Part shown: positions 11,765 to 19,333 of the stretch, piece after piece | How positions within the stretch are numbered: position 1 is the first letter of the stretch | Layout of the letters: every line of letters begins with the position of its first letter | Virus record (IMG/VR): IMGVR_UViG_3300034152_001163 | Location: 1 to 22,067 of that record | From: a virus | Direction: 5' to 3' (one strand) | DNA: 22,067 nt | Program-made: the position numbers and the translations under genes | The notes under the pieces: model-generated | What the model was told of the DNA's origin: nothing | Seen by the model: the letters and a program-made list of their open reading frames with translations, nothing else | Databases searched by the model: none

Positions 11765-14700
11765 TGCAATTGATTACTACTGGGACCGACCGGTAGAATT
11801 TATACAGGATAATATTATTTATCCTGCTTCAAAAATTATACACGGTCTTTCGATGACTCATCATCAAAAACATTTTGCGAATGCGGTTTCCAAATACCAT
11901 AGGGTTTCAATAGAGTCTGGGCACGGATGTCTTGCTAAAGGCACAGAAGTTCTTATGTGGCCTATGGGTGTAAAAAAAGTTGAAGATGTTTGTGTTGGCG
12001 ATTTGTTGATGGGTGACGATTCTTTCCCGCGAGTTGTTGAACGATTGTGGCGTGGGCAAGAGCAAATGGCAGAGATTCATTATAGAAACGGTGAGCATTA
12101 TAAAGTTAATATGTCTCATAAACTGTGCGTCATTGCTTCTCAGAGCCATGGGAAACAAAAAAAAGGTGATATTACAGAAGTTACTGTTAGAGATTATCTA
12201 AAATGGTCAGACCGAAAAAAAAGAACAAATGTTGGATATAAAACTGAAATTCATTATTGTTTAGATTTTTACGATGAAGAATTACCACCTTACCTGCTTG
12301 GCTTATGGCTTGGAGATGGCAGCTCTGACAGGGGAGTTATAACAAATGTTGATAAAGATGTTATTGATTATTTAAAACCAAAGATTACAAGTTCTTACAA
12401 AAATTCTTCAGGTTGTTCTTCTTTTTATATAAAAAATCTTAAAAAAGCATTAAAAAGGTGCGGCCTTTTAAAAAACAAGCACATTCCTTCTTTTTATCTT
12501 TATTCTTCTAAAAAACATCGATACGATTTGTTGGCAGGATTAATTGATACTGATGGCTGTTTAAGTCGCAAATCAAATTATGATATTGTTCAAAAAAATA
12601 AAACATTGGCTTATGACATACTTTTTCTTGCCAGGTCTTTGGGGCACAATGCAACAATAAAAAAATGCAAAAAAATGTGTTGTAACAATGGTGTTTGGGG
12701 TGTTTATTACCGAATTAATATCACTAGAAATATATGGAAAATTCCCGTAAGGATATTAAGGAAAAAGGCTTTAAAACCAAAAAAACCCCAAAGAACTAAC
12801 CTTAATATGGCTATAAAAATTAAACCTGTTGAAACTGATAATTATTATGGATTTACAATTTCAGGAAATGGAAGGTTTGTTTTAAAGGATTTTACTGTTA
12901 CTCGTAATACTGGTAAGTCTTCCTCGATGTCGTGGGTTGCATGCTGGTTTCTTTGCACCAGGCATAATACTCTCGGGATGCTCACCAAAATTCCCATTAT
13001 TGCCCCAACTTTTCATCAGCTTTACGATATTATATGGCCGGAATTTAAACGCTGGATTCCAATGAGTCGGCTTAAAGCACTGTTTCAAACAAAATCTGAC
13101 GAGATTTATATCTCTGGGTACAAAGACAATTCTTATATTCGCGCTCGTTCACCAAAAGAGCCCGATAATGTTCAAGGGTTTCACGCAGCACATTTACTTT
13201 GGATTTGCGATGAAGCTTTTGGTATTACTAATGAGCAGGTCTGGGAAACTATTGAAGGTTCACTTACCGAGCCAGACAATAGGATTGTTATTGCCGGTCA
13301 GCACACGTTAATGGTTGGGTATGCTCACGATTCGTTTAACCGAGACAAAGAGTTTTGGAAAAATTTAAGATTCAATTCTGAGGAGTCTCCTCTGGCTAAG
13401 CCTGAGTATGCTGCTCGCGTAGCCAGAAAGTACGGTAAAAGTTCTCCTGTTTACCGCGTTCGTGTTCTTGGGATGGACCCAGGTGATAATCCAGATGCAT
13501 TTTTGGCAATCGGTGAAGTTCAAAAGGCAATGGACAGGGAGAATGTTTTAATTGACGGAGAGTTTTGCATCGGTCTTGACTGTGCTCGATTTGGAGATGA
13601 TTTGACTGTTGTAACTCCTGCTGTCGGGAATCACATTTTTGACCAGACGTTTTCAAGTAATACTGATACATTTGATATAGTAAACCTTGCTCTTCAAGCG
13701 ATTCGAAAAATCAGAAAAGAATACGGAATTCAAAGGACCTGCTATATCAAAGTTGATGCGACAGGTGGGTATGGCGCAGGGGCTATAGACGTTTTAAACA
13801 AAAATACAGAAGATAATATTGTTGTTGTTCCGATTAATTTCTCTGAAGGTGGAAATAATGAGTATCACGATAAAATATCTATTATGTGGGGAGAGATAAA
13901 AGAAAAACTTCCGTACCTCCGGCTGCCAAAGTGTGATTTCTTATTTGAAGAGTTATCAACCAGAAGCTATAAAATTGATAGCAAAAGTCGGGTGTGGATT
14001 GAGCCAAAAGAGCAGTATAAAAAAGACCATGAGTCATCTCCTGACCGGTCTGATTCTCTGGCTCTCTGCCTTACAAGCAAAGCAATTGTTCAAAGGGTAT
14101 GGCCGTATTACATCTCGACTAATCCTACCTGTAAGAGAAAGTTTAATCTTGATTTTAGGCACATGAGTCCGGAAGATGGTGCTGTTTATGGTGTTATGAC
14201 TCGGGACAAAGATACTGGCATTTACGGCAATTGGTTTTTCTGGGGCAGAAAGACTCGTGTGCTGAGAGTGATTTCTGAATTTGTTCACACATCACCGGTA
14301 ATTGAAGATGTCGTTTATGACGCTCTGGATAAAGCTAGTGTCCCTCTTAAGAAAAAACCAAATGAAGTCTGCGTTGAAAAGGTGTTTGCAAATGATGAGT
14401 GCTTTAAAGATGGTAACAATTTGAAAAAAGCATTTCGTCGGTATGGAATAACTTTAAAACAAAACTCTCGATTTGAGCCAGCAGCATCTATTGCGGTTGC
14501 AAATCAAATGTTTAGAGAGCATAGAACTGTTGTGCATGCCACAAAGTGTCCAGAGACCGATTTGCAGTGGAACTCCTGGAGGATAGAAAACAAAATGCCC
14601 GCCAAAGGATATCCTTTATGCAATAACCTTCTTATTGTGGTAAACGAATTAAAGTCTCTTGGCGAGCTTACAGACAAGCTTCCTATGCAACCATATTCTC

Positions 14701-14795
14701 AAAGAAAGTATAATTTGCGGAACCGGCTAAGAAAAAAAGAGTCTGGAGCCCTTACTGGTAACGATAAAAGGGAATATGATTATCTTCTTTCATAA
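11727..14795 (+). CDS. terL: Terminase large subunit with an intein in the P-loop and an extra C-terminal domain
   Basis: 1022 codons, with residues 68-394 an intein. After splicing, the P-loop GHGTGKSS is restored; Walker B is LLWICDEAF (D495, E496). The nuclease domain has GLDCARFGDD (D618, D624/D625), KVDATGGYG (D677) and DRSDSLAL (D773/D776), a normal TerL RNase H fold ending near residue 795. Residues ~805-980 then form a further domain whose layout (LDF, EKVFAND, KQNSRFEP.ASIAV, WNSW, a C-terminal helix NNLLIVVNEL) recalls a second TerL nuclease. TerL drives ATP-powered DNA packaging and cuts the concatemer. The ATG at 11727 lacks a clear SD and is inside terS, so translation is probably coupled. 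Confidence 0.92.
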   Translation: MNQLKIEPVLTADAIDYYWDRPVEFIQDNIIYPASKIIHGLSMTHHQKHFANAVSKYHRVSIESGHGCLAKGTEVLMWPMGVKKVEDVCVGDLLMGDDSFPRVVERLWRGQEQMAEIHYRNGEHYKVNMSHKLCVIASQSHGKQKKGDITEVTVRDYLKWSDRKKRTNVGYKTEIHYCLDFYDEELPPYLLGLWLGDGSSDRGVITNVDKDVIDYLKPKITSSYKNSSGCSSFYIKNLKKALKRCGLLKNKHIPSFYLYSSKKHRYDLLAGLIDTDGCLSRKSNYDIVQKNKTLAYDILFLARSLGHNATIKKCKKMCCNNGVWGVYYRINITRNIWKIPVRILRKKALKPKKPQRTNLNMAIKIKPVETDNYYGFTISGNGRFVLKDFTVTRNTGKSSSMSWVACWFLCTRHNTLGMLTKIPIIAPTFHQLYDIIWPEFKRWIPMSRLKALFQTKSDEIYISGYKDNSYIRARSPKEPDNVQGFHAAHLLWICDEAFGITNEQVWETIEGSLTEPDNRIVIAGQHTLMVGYAHDSFNRDKEFWKNLRFNSEESPLAKPEYAARVARKYGKSSPVYRVRVLGMDPGDNPDAFLAIGEVQKAMDRENVLIDGEFCIGLDCARFGDDLTVVTPAVGNHIFDQTFSSNTDTFDIVNLALQAIRKIRKEYGIQRTCYIKVDATGGYGAGAIDVLNKNTEDNIVVVPINFSEGGNNEYHDKISIMWGEIKEKLPYLRLPKCDFLFEELSTRSYKIDSKSRVWIEPKEQYKKDHESSPDRSDSLALCLTSKAIVQRVWPYYISTNPTCKRKFNLDFRHMSPEDGAVYGVMTRDKDTGIYGNWFFWGRKTRVLRVISEFVHTSPVIEDVVYDALDKASVPLKKKPNEVCVEKVFANDECFKDGNNLKKAFRRYGITLKQNSRFEPAASIAVANQMFREHRTVVHATKCPETDLQWNSWRIENKMPAKGYPLCNNLLIVVNELKSLGELTDKLPMQPYSQRKYNLRNRLRKKESGALTGNDKREYDYLLS
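11928..12908 (+). mobile_element. Intein with LAGLIDADG endonuclease in TerL
   Basis: Residues 68-394 (327 aa). It starts CLAKGTEVLM (block A) and has NMSH (block B). Two endonuclease motifs, LLGLWLGDG (189-198) and LLAGLIDTDG (268-277), are followed by a block F YYGFTISGNGRFVLKDF and an ending TVTRN before Thr+1. It sits between G and T of GHG|TGKSS in Walker A. The penultimate residue is Arg rather than His. The DNA is noticeably more AT-rich than the exteins. Confidence 0.95.
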
Positions 14796-14811
14796 AAAAA
14801 TTTTTTTTGTG

Positions 14812-14855
14812 TTGACACTGTCTACACTTTAATGTAAATTATAACTGTCTACACT
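14812..14855 (+). promoter_or_regulatory. Promoter with two 11-bp direct repeats
   Basis: TTGACA (14812-14817), 17 bp, TAAATT (14835-14840). CTGTCTACACT occurs at 14818-14828 and again at 14845-14855, 27 bp apart start to start, so the copies flank the -10 region. This is the usual layout of an operator pair. It lies 30 bp before a small ribbon-helix-helix-like gene, suggesting self-regulation. Confidence 0.65.
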
Positions 14856-14885
14856 GATTGGCAGGTGTGAATTAAGGCTTACATT

Positions 14886-15041
14886 ATGAATACGATAACA
14901 ATTCGCTGTTATCAGAAAGACCGAAACAGTCTTTATGAGTACGGTAAGAAAAAAAACATTCATCACATGGCAGACATAATTGCCGATGTCGTTAAGGAAA
15001 TAAAAGATGGTAAAAAACGCAGGGCCAGAGTTAAGGGTTGA
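14886..15041 (+). CDS. Small ribbon-helix-helix-like regulator (51 aa)
   Basis: This ORF runs from ATG 14886 to TGA 15041. NTITIRC (strand), KDRNSLYEYGKKKN (helix 1), IHHMADIIADVVKEI (helix 2) and a basic tail give the plan of an Arc/MetJ-type dimeric repressor. It sits directly after the promoter with repeats at 14818/14845. No strong SD (AAGGCTTACATT). The 3' end overlaps the acetyltransferase gene by 35 nt. Confidence 0.6.
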   Translation: MNTITIRCYQKDRNSLYEYGKKKNIHHMADIIADVVKEIKDGKKRRARVKG

Positions 15042-15426
15042 GCCTCAAATTAGAGTTTCATGCCCTCCGCATCAAACGGTAAACCTTGAAATGGTTACCA
15101 ATCTTAAGGACCGCAATTCGATTTCTTTGTTGGAGCTGCAGGTCTCCCCTGTTGTTATGGGCGGCAAAATTGTTAAAGATGGTGAGCATACTGTTTGTTG
15201 GGCAAAAATTCCTCGAATGTTTACAAGGGAAGCTCATCGAAACAAAGGTTATATGAGGGCACTTTTGGATGCGGCTAAGAATGGTGCTGGTGTACCTGGT
15301 GGCTTGAAGTATATCGTGACTAGTTGGGAAGATTCAACGGAGCAGGGAAAATGTTTTTTAAGAAACCACGGGTTCAAAAGAAAAGACGACCTTCTAGTCT
15401 GGGAAAAAGTCTCAAGAGGAAATTAG
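15007..15426 (+). CDS. GNAT-family N-acetyltransferase-like protein
   Basis: 139 residues from ATG 15007 with AAGGA upstream. The motif-A region ...IPRMFTREAHRNKGYMRALLDAAKN (R-N-K-G-Y binding acetyl-CoA pyrophosphate, then a helix) and the later C-F-L-R-N-H-G-F (the GNAT motif-B ending x-x-x-G-F) are recognisable. It would transfer an acetyl group from acetyl-CoA to an amine; in phages the target may be a host protein, a toxin or modified DNA, and cannot be told here. Its last 76 nt are shared with the NinG-like gene in another frame. Confidence 0.7.
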   Translation: MVKNAGPELRVEPQIRVSCPPHQTVNLEMVTNLKDRNSISLLELQVSPVVMGGKIVKDGEHTVCWAKIPRMFTREAHRNKGYMRALLDAAKNGAGVPGGLKYIVTSWEDSTEQGKCFLRNHGFKRKDDLLVWEKVSRGN

Positions 15427-15782
15427 ACGATGTATTTTCCGTATACATCAGACGAAGGGATTCTGACTCGAATGGTATTGTCCGGTGTTGTACGTGCGGA
15501 AGATGTTACCACTGGAAAATGGTCGACAACGGGCACTTTTTGGGCCGGAGGCATCTCGGGACCCGTTACGATGAGCGTAATTGTCACTCGCAGTGCCGGT
15601 ACTGCAATCGTTTTGAAGAAGGAAAAAAGCACATCTATGCGAGATTCCTTGTTCAGAAGTATGGAGAAGGGATTGTTGAACTTCTTGAAAGTAAAGCTGC
15701 TGAGACGACTAGGTTTTCTGCCGACGAGTATAAGTGTTTAATTGTGCATTATAAAGATAAAATAAAAGGATTTGATGAATGA
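15351..15782 (+). CDS. NinG (Rap)-like recombination nuclease
   Basis: The CVTCG...HxGHF...QCxxCN pattern is clear: RCCTCGRCYHWKMVDNGHFLGRR, then DERNCHSQCRYCN, then EEGKKHIYARFLVQKYGEG. This is the NinG/Rap family, a zinc-bound HNH-type Holliday-junction nuclease that supports phage recombination. I take ATG 15351 (AGGG just upstream; 143 aa); a longer start at 15324 lacks SD support. The basic N-terminus KKPRVQKKRRPS is read through DNA that also encodes the end of the acetyltransferase. No other in-frame ATG lies between 15351 and the domain. Confidence 0.82.
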   Translation: MFFKKPRVQKKRRPSSLGKSLKRKLDDVFSVYIRRRDSDSNGIVRCCTCGRCYHWKMVDNGHFLGRRHLGTRYDERNCHSQCRYCNRFEEGKKHIYARFLVQKYGEGIVELLESKAAETTRFSADEYKCLIVHYKDKIKGFDE

Positions 15783-15880
15783 ACTCTCACGAACGTTTTT
15801 GGGCGTATGACAAGGCTTCCTCTCAACTTGCTTCCACAAGCATTCCCGTATTCTTAATCCGTATGCATGGCATTGTCTAA
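15779..15880 (+). CDS. Possible small protein (33 aa)
   Basis: ATG 15779 overlaps the NinG-like stop (ATGA), with AAAGGA upstream; the ORF ends at TAA 15880. Mixed composition, no motif. The translational coupling geometry is the only support. Confidence 0.3.
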   Translation: MNSHERFWAYDKASSQLASTSIPVFLIRMHGIV

Positions 15881-15919
15881 GTGAGGGTATTATAAACTAT
15901 ATAGCAAGGGATAATAATT

Positions 15920-16096
15920 ATGAAATGTGAAATTTGCAGTGGAAACACTCGCGTTTTAATCAGCGAAAAGAATCCTAAGTCCTCTGAGTATTACTGTGAA
16001 AAATGCGACAAAAGCTTCCTGATGAGTGAAGGTGAGTATCGGGAAGAGTCTGTCCGGAAAAAACAGTTTCAGCAGCAGGTAGGAATGAGACGATAA
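15920..16096 (+). CDS. Small zinc-ribbon protein (58 aa)
   Basis: ATG 15920 with AAGGGAT 7 nt upstream; ends TAA 16096. CEIC near the N-terminus and CEKC at residues 26-29 form a four-cysteine ribbon, followed by a charged helical tail EGEYREESVRKKQFQQQ. Probably a nucleic-acid or protein-binding adaptor. It lies between the NinG-like gene and the hairpin-rich segment. Confidence 0.65.
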   Translation: MKCEICSGNTRVLISEKNPKSSEYYCEKCDKSFLMSEGEYREESVRKKQFQQQVGMRR

Positions 16097-16101
16097 ATGG
16101 G

Positions 16102-16281
16102 ATGAGAATTTGTAATATGATAATTTATAATAACCAACTCTCGACTCCTCTTTTTTCTGTGCTTTATCGCCATACTACCAGACACATAGGGTTCCATCCG
16201 CAGCAAGGGCCTTTGCACGGCCTGGATGGGTTGCGCCCCACGATTGTTAAGGGTGGTATGGCGAAAGAGTATAGGGTTTAA
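16102..16281 (+). CDS. Doubtful ORF across a hairpin-rich segment (59 aa)
   Basis: ATG 16102 to TAA 16281 is open, but the SD is poor (only GGG adjacent) and more than half of it coincides with the long inverted repeat 16167-16264. Either a real small gene or untranslated structured RNA; I lean to the latter. Confidence 0.25.
   Translation: MRICNMIIYNNQLSTPLFSVLYRHTTRHIGFHPQQGPLHGLDGLRPTIVKGGMAKEYRV
16167..16264 (+). other. 98-nt hairpin-rich element
   Basis: Outer arms TCGCCATACTACC (16167-16179) and GGTGGTATGGCGA (16252-16264) pair over 13 bp, with one G·U when read as plus-strand RNA. Inside, CCATCC (16194-16199) pairs with GGATGG (16224-16229), enclosing smaller GGCC/GGCC and GCAA/TTGC stems. 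No T run follows, so it is not a simple terminator. It ends 22 nt before the glycosyltransferase start. Confidence 0.6.
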
Positions 16282-16286
16282 TAATT

Positions 16287-17183
16287 ATGAATTGGAATAA
16301 AATAGCACTATATTTGCCTACCTATCGTCGTTCGGATAAAAAGCTTCCGGAGCATCTAGAGTCTTTTGTTAAGAATGCTAGCGATAGAAAAAACATTTAT
16401 TATATTTTTGTTATTCAGCGACACCAAAACAAAAGGTTTGATGATTATGAGTCAGAAGCCCTTTGTAAGCGGATGATGGGAGAGTATGGCGTTAATTTTG
16501 AAATTATTCATGATGTCAATCCTAATCCTAGCCTTGCTCGGTTTTATAATCGATGTTATTTGGAGGCGAAAAACAAAGACGAAGCAATGTTGGTTTCTAT
16601 GGTTGGAGATGATATGCTTTGTCGCAGTATGGATTGGGATGCTCGTATTCTTGAGACTGTAAATAAAACTGGGGGTATGGGAGTTTACTACACAGCAGGG
16701 GATGAGCGGTTTGACGATGCATTATGTGTAAATGCATTTATGACCAGGCAGTGGGTTGACTTGTGTGGTGGCTGGGTTCCGAAAGAACATTCTCGTTGGC
16801 GACATGTTTACGGTTTTTCAGCGTTTGCTCCCTTTATGTGTCCGGCCTTCGATGCGAACGGAATTGACATCGTATGGCAACGCATAGCCGACCACGTTGG
16901 TCGGGCATATTATTTACCAGACGTTCAGATTCAGCATGAGCAGTGGTCACGGTCTCATATTGGCGAGGATGAGACCTCAAAAAGACTTGGCACTCATCGC
17001 AAAGAAGCTACCCGAAGAACAAACAGTCGTCATCGTCCTCATGTAGAGGGTGCAGATGTAATAGTTAATCGTCTCCATAGAGCCGGTATCGGTCCAGGCG
17101 GCACAACTGACAAACTAAACGGCATTATTAAGGGCCGCTCTGGTCGGTACTGGTGTTATAAAGGCGAAGTAGTTAAGAAATAA
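16287..17183 (+). CDS. GT-A type glycosyltransferase
   Basis: 298 residues, ATG 16287. The N-terminus KIALYLPTYRRSDKKLPEHLES resembles the nucleotide-sugar binding start of GT2-like enzymes. NPNPSLARFYNRCYLEAK and LVSMVGDDMLCRSMDWD give the DxD-equivalent (GDD) followed by an aspartate-rich acceptor loop. It would transfer a sugar from a nucleotide donor, perhaps onto modified phage DNA bases, virion proteins or host surface glycans; the target is unknown. Four or five related genes follow in the same direction. Confidence 0.7.
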   Translation: MNWNKIALYLPTYRRSDKKLPEHLESFVKNASDRKNIYYIFVIQRHQNKRFDDYESEALCKRMMGEYGVNFEIIHDVNPNPSLARFYNRCYLEAKNKDEAMLVSMVGDDMLCRSMDWDARILETVNKTGGMGVYYTAGDERFDDALCVNAFMTRQWVDLCGGWVPKEHSRWRHVYGFSAFAPFMCPAFDANGIDIVWQRIADHVGRAYYLPDVQIQHEQWSRSHIGEDETSKRLGTHRKEATRRTNSRHRPHVEGADVIVNRLHRAGIGPGGTTDKLNGIIKGRSGRYWCYKGEVVKK

Positions 17184-17202
17184 TCAATAATAAGGGGGTA
17201 TT

Positions 17203-17556
17203 ATGGATAATATAATGAGATTCTGGAAGAATTGGAACGGTAAGCTTGACCAGTCCATCTTCAATACCATCCGTGGTGAGGATAAAGAAATACTTAAATC
17301 AAAGGTTGGACAAGAATTTGATGTCTATATCAAAGACGTGTTTAAGTGTAAAGCCATCCTGATTAGTGTTGATGTGCAGGAAATGCGGACTATACCGGCA
17401 GGATTCCTGATGACTGATACTGGCCTAGATGACATGGGAGCCGTAATGGACCTTTTTCTCCGTCTCGATATCTCTGACCCATTTGACAAAGTCTCTATAT
17501 TAACTTTTAAGAGGGTTGAGGATAAAGTTGCCTTCGACCGGACTGCGGAGTTATAG
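17203..17556 (+). CDS. Hypothetical protein (117 aa) in the glycosyltransferase cluster
   Basis: AAGGGGG lies 4 nt before ATG 17203. Mixed alpha/beta sequence with a strand pattern FDVYIKDVFKCKAILISVD; no recognised motif, no signal or membrane segment. It ends sharing one base with the next start (TAGTG), so it is co-translated with the glycosyltransferase that follows. Confidence 0.6.
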   Translation: MDNIMRFWKNWNGKLDQSIFNTIRGEDKEILKSKVGQEFDVYIKDVFKCKAILISVDVQEMRTIPAGFLMTDTGLDDMGAVMDLFLRLDISDPFDKVSILTFKRVEDKVAFDRTAEL

Positions 17557-18242
17557 TGAATAAAGTAATATCTTTTTCTGTCTGGGGCTCTGACCCGATG
17601 TACATTCAAGGAGCTATTGAGAACGCAAGACTCTTGCCAAAAATGCAAGCAAAAGGTTATTACAAGGATTATACATGCAGATTTTACACTGATAAGCGCA
17701 TATGTGCTAATGATAGTTGGTTTAAAACTGTTTGTGACCTTGGCGTGGACATCATTCCTATGGATGCTTGCGATAGTTACATTGGACTATTCTGGCGCTT
17801 TAAACCAGCGTTTGACGACACTGTTGACAGATTTATTGTTCGTGACACGGACTCTCGCCTCAACAGTCGGGATGGCGCTGCTGTTCGTGAGTGGGAAAAC
17901 ACACCGTATCCGTTTCATTGTCAAAGAGACCATAAAAGATATCACAGAGTACATATAATGGGTGGTATGTGGGGCGCTGTTAAAGGGTTCATGCCTGATT
18001 TTAAAGAAAAAATGGAAAAATTTATTGCTTCAGAACTTAAGTCTACTAAAGACAAAGGGTTATGGGGTAATGACCAGACTTTTTTGTATCGATATGTGTG
18101 GCCGGTGATAGTTGGTAACCACTTGTGTCATGATGATTATAGGATGGTTACTGGTAAAGAGCTGAAATACAAAGTCTTTTTACCAAGAAAACAATTTGTG
18201 GGGATGCAATGGACAGCAAAGAACAAACCGATAATACCTTAA
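17556..18242 (+). CDS. Glycosyltransferase-like protein with DTDSR motif
   Basis: 228 residues starting at GTG 17556 with GGAG upstream. FSVWGSDPMYIQGAIENARLLP at the N-terminus, YKDYTCRFYTDK and especially FIVRDTDSRLNSRDGAAV are typical of a group of small phage/bacterial glycosyltransferases in which D-x-D binds a metal and nucleotide sugar. GLWGNDQTFLYRYVWP suits the acceptor side. Cytoplasmic, no membrane segment. The 3' end overlaps the next small gene by 34 nt. Confidence 0.7.
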   Translation: MNKVISFSVWGSDPMYIQGAIENARLLPKMQAKGYYKDYTCRFYTDKRICANDSWFKTVCDLGVDIIPMDACDSYIGLFWRFKPAFDDTVDRFIVRDTDSRLNSRDGAAVREWENTPYPFHCQRDHKRYHRVHIMGGMWGAVKGFMPDFKEKMEKFIASELKSTKDKGLWGNDQTFLYRYVWPVIVGNHLCHDDYRMVTGKELKYKVFLPRKQFVGMQWTAKNKPIIP

Positions 18243-18394
18243 AAGAATTTTATACTGCTTTTAAAGAGTATCAAGATTTGATTGAAGAGCTTTTAATCCA
18301 CTGTGATTACAAGATGTCGATATTAGACAGGGTGTTTAGGATAAGGTGTGCTGCAATGAAGTTGTTTGGGCTTTTAATGAGGGTTAATAAATGA
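18209..18394 (+). CDS. Small helical protein (61 aa)
   Basis: ATG 18209 follows GGGGATGCA, lies inside the end of the previous gene, and its stop overlaps the next start (ATGA). Predicted mostly helical with a heptad-like stretch LKEFYTAFKEYQDLIEELL. No family. The double overlap argues for a real, coupled gene. Confidence 0.55.
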   Translation: MDSKEQTDNTLKEFYTAFKEYQDLIEELLIHCDYKMSILDRVFRIRCAAMKLFGLLMRVNK

Positions 18395-19245
18395 ATATAC
18401 TATGCTTACAGTCTAAAGGTCAGAATCCGAAGAATGCTAAATATGGTGAAGGTTGGCAATTAGCTCTTAAAAAGCTTGATCACGATGTAAAATGTTATGG
18501 ATCTGGTTATCCATGGCAAAAAGGGCTTAAAATTGACCATTCCGACCTTAAGATTGATTTAGCGATTTTGCTTGCAGATTATCCAGATGGTGACTGGTAC
18601 AAGGACATGTCTGTTCTTAAGTGTCCAAAAGTATTTGTCTCTATGGATTCTCACATGTGTTTGAATCGGCACGTTGAAATGGCAAAAGAGTGTAAGATTG
18701 ATTTGGTGTGTGCTGCAAACGTGTCTGATGTCCCTGTTTTCAGTGAAATTACAAAGTCTGTATGGATGCCTAATATGTATTCATCTGATTTAATTGATAA
18801 CAGCGACCGCAAAGAGCGGTTTAATATTGGTTTTTGTGGTAATTATGCTAATCGCAGAAGGGATATCCGGAAGCTTGGAATGGCTCTTGGTCTTAAAAAA
18901 GATATTGGAGTCATTGGTGATGATATGTCTCGGGCTATAAAGAGCTACCGGATTCACTGGAATAGAAATATTAAAACTGATATTAATTGCAGGACATTCG
19001 AAACTCTCGGGTGTGGAACTTTCCTGCTGACCAATCGAACTCCTGGCGTGGAGGATTTGTTTGAGCATGAAAAGCATTTGGTGTATTATGAAGATATAAA
19101 TGACTGTATTGACAAAGCTCGGTACTATCTAAGGAATGATAGAGTTCGGAATAAGATTGCTGATGCCGGCCATAAACACGTTTTGGCTAATCATACTTAT
19201 GATGTGCGAGCCAAAGAGTTGGTTGAGCTTGTTGGTAAGTTGTAG
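18391..19245 (+). CDS. CgeB-like GT-B glycosyltransferase
   Basis: 284 residues, ATGA-coupled to the previous gene. The C-terminal half is characteristic: INCRTFETLGCGTFLLTNR, then GVEDLFEHEKHLVYYED, then a helix DKARYYLRNDRVRNKIADAG and the final NHTYDVRAKELVE, as in the Glyco_trans_1_2/CgeB group. The N-terminal Rossmann half is shorter than in larger members. It is the last gene before the right cassette array; the gene at 20997 continues the cluster after it. Confidence 0.8.
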   Translation: MNILCLQSKGQNPKNAKYGEGWQLALKKLDHDVKCYGSGYPWQKGLKIDHSDLKIDLAILLADYPDGDWYKDMSVLKCPKVFVSMDSHMCLNRHVEMAKECKIDLVCAANVSDVPVFSEITKSVWMPNMYSSDLIDNSDRKERFNIGFCGNYANRRRDIRKLGMALGLKKDIGVIGDDMSRAIKSYRIHWNRNIKTDINCRTFETLGCGTFLLTNRTPGVEDLFEHEKHLVYYEDINDCIDKARYYLRNDRVRNKIADAGHKHVLANHTYDVRAKELVELVGKL

Positions 19246-19269
19246 CTCGTAGTTGGTGTAATATAGGTT

Positions 19270-19308
19270 TCAATTACGAACATAGTGCATAATTGAAGTA
19301 GTTGTGCG
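19270..19308 (+). repeat. 39-bp leading-edge element, near-identical to 4070-4108
   Basis: Matches the minus strand of 4108-4070 at 36/39. It contains the inverted repeat TTCAATTA (19269-19276)/TAATTGAA (19290-19297), followed by AGTAGTTGTGCG. In the left copy the same bases encode a gene's C-terminus; here the gene is absent. A further GTTGGTGTAA box lies just upstream at 19253-19262. Confidence 0.8.
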
Positions 19309-19333
19309 AAAAACCCTTTCCTTTGGAGATTAT

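Noticed and set aside
13396-13671. 91-codon minus-strand ORF opposite TerL
   Set aside because: It is antisense to the TerL nuclease region and composed of biased Gln/His codons, a shadow of the real frame.
15430-15741. 103-codon ORF with a good SD inside the NinG-like gene
   Set aside because: It lies entirely in the conserved zinc/HNH part of the NinG-like frame, and its product shows no fold-like pattern; the SD is probably coincidental.
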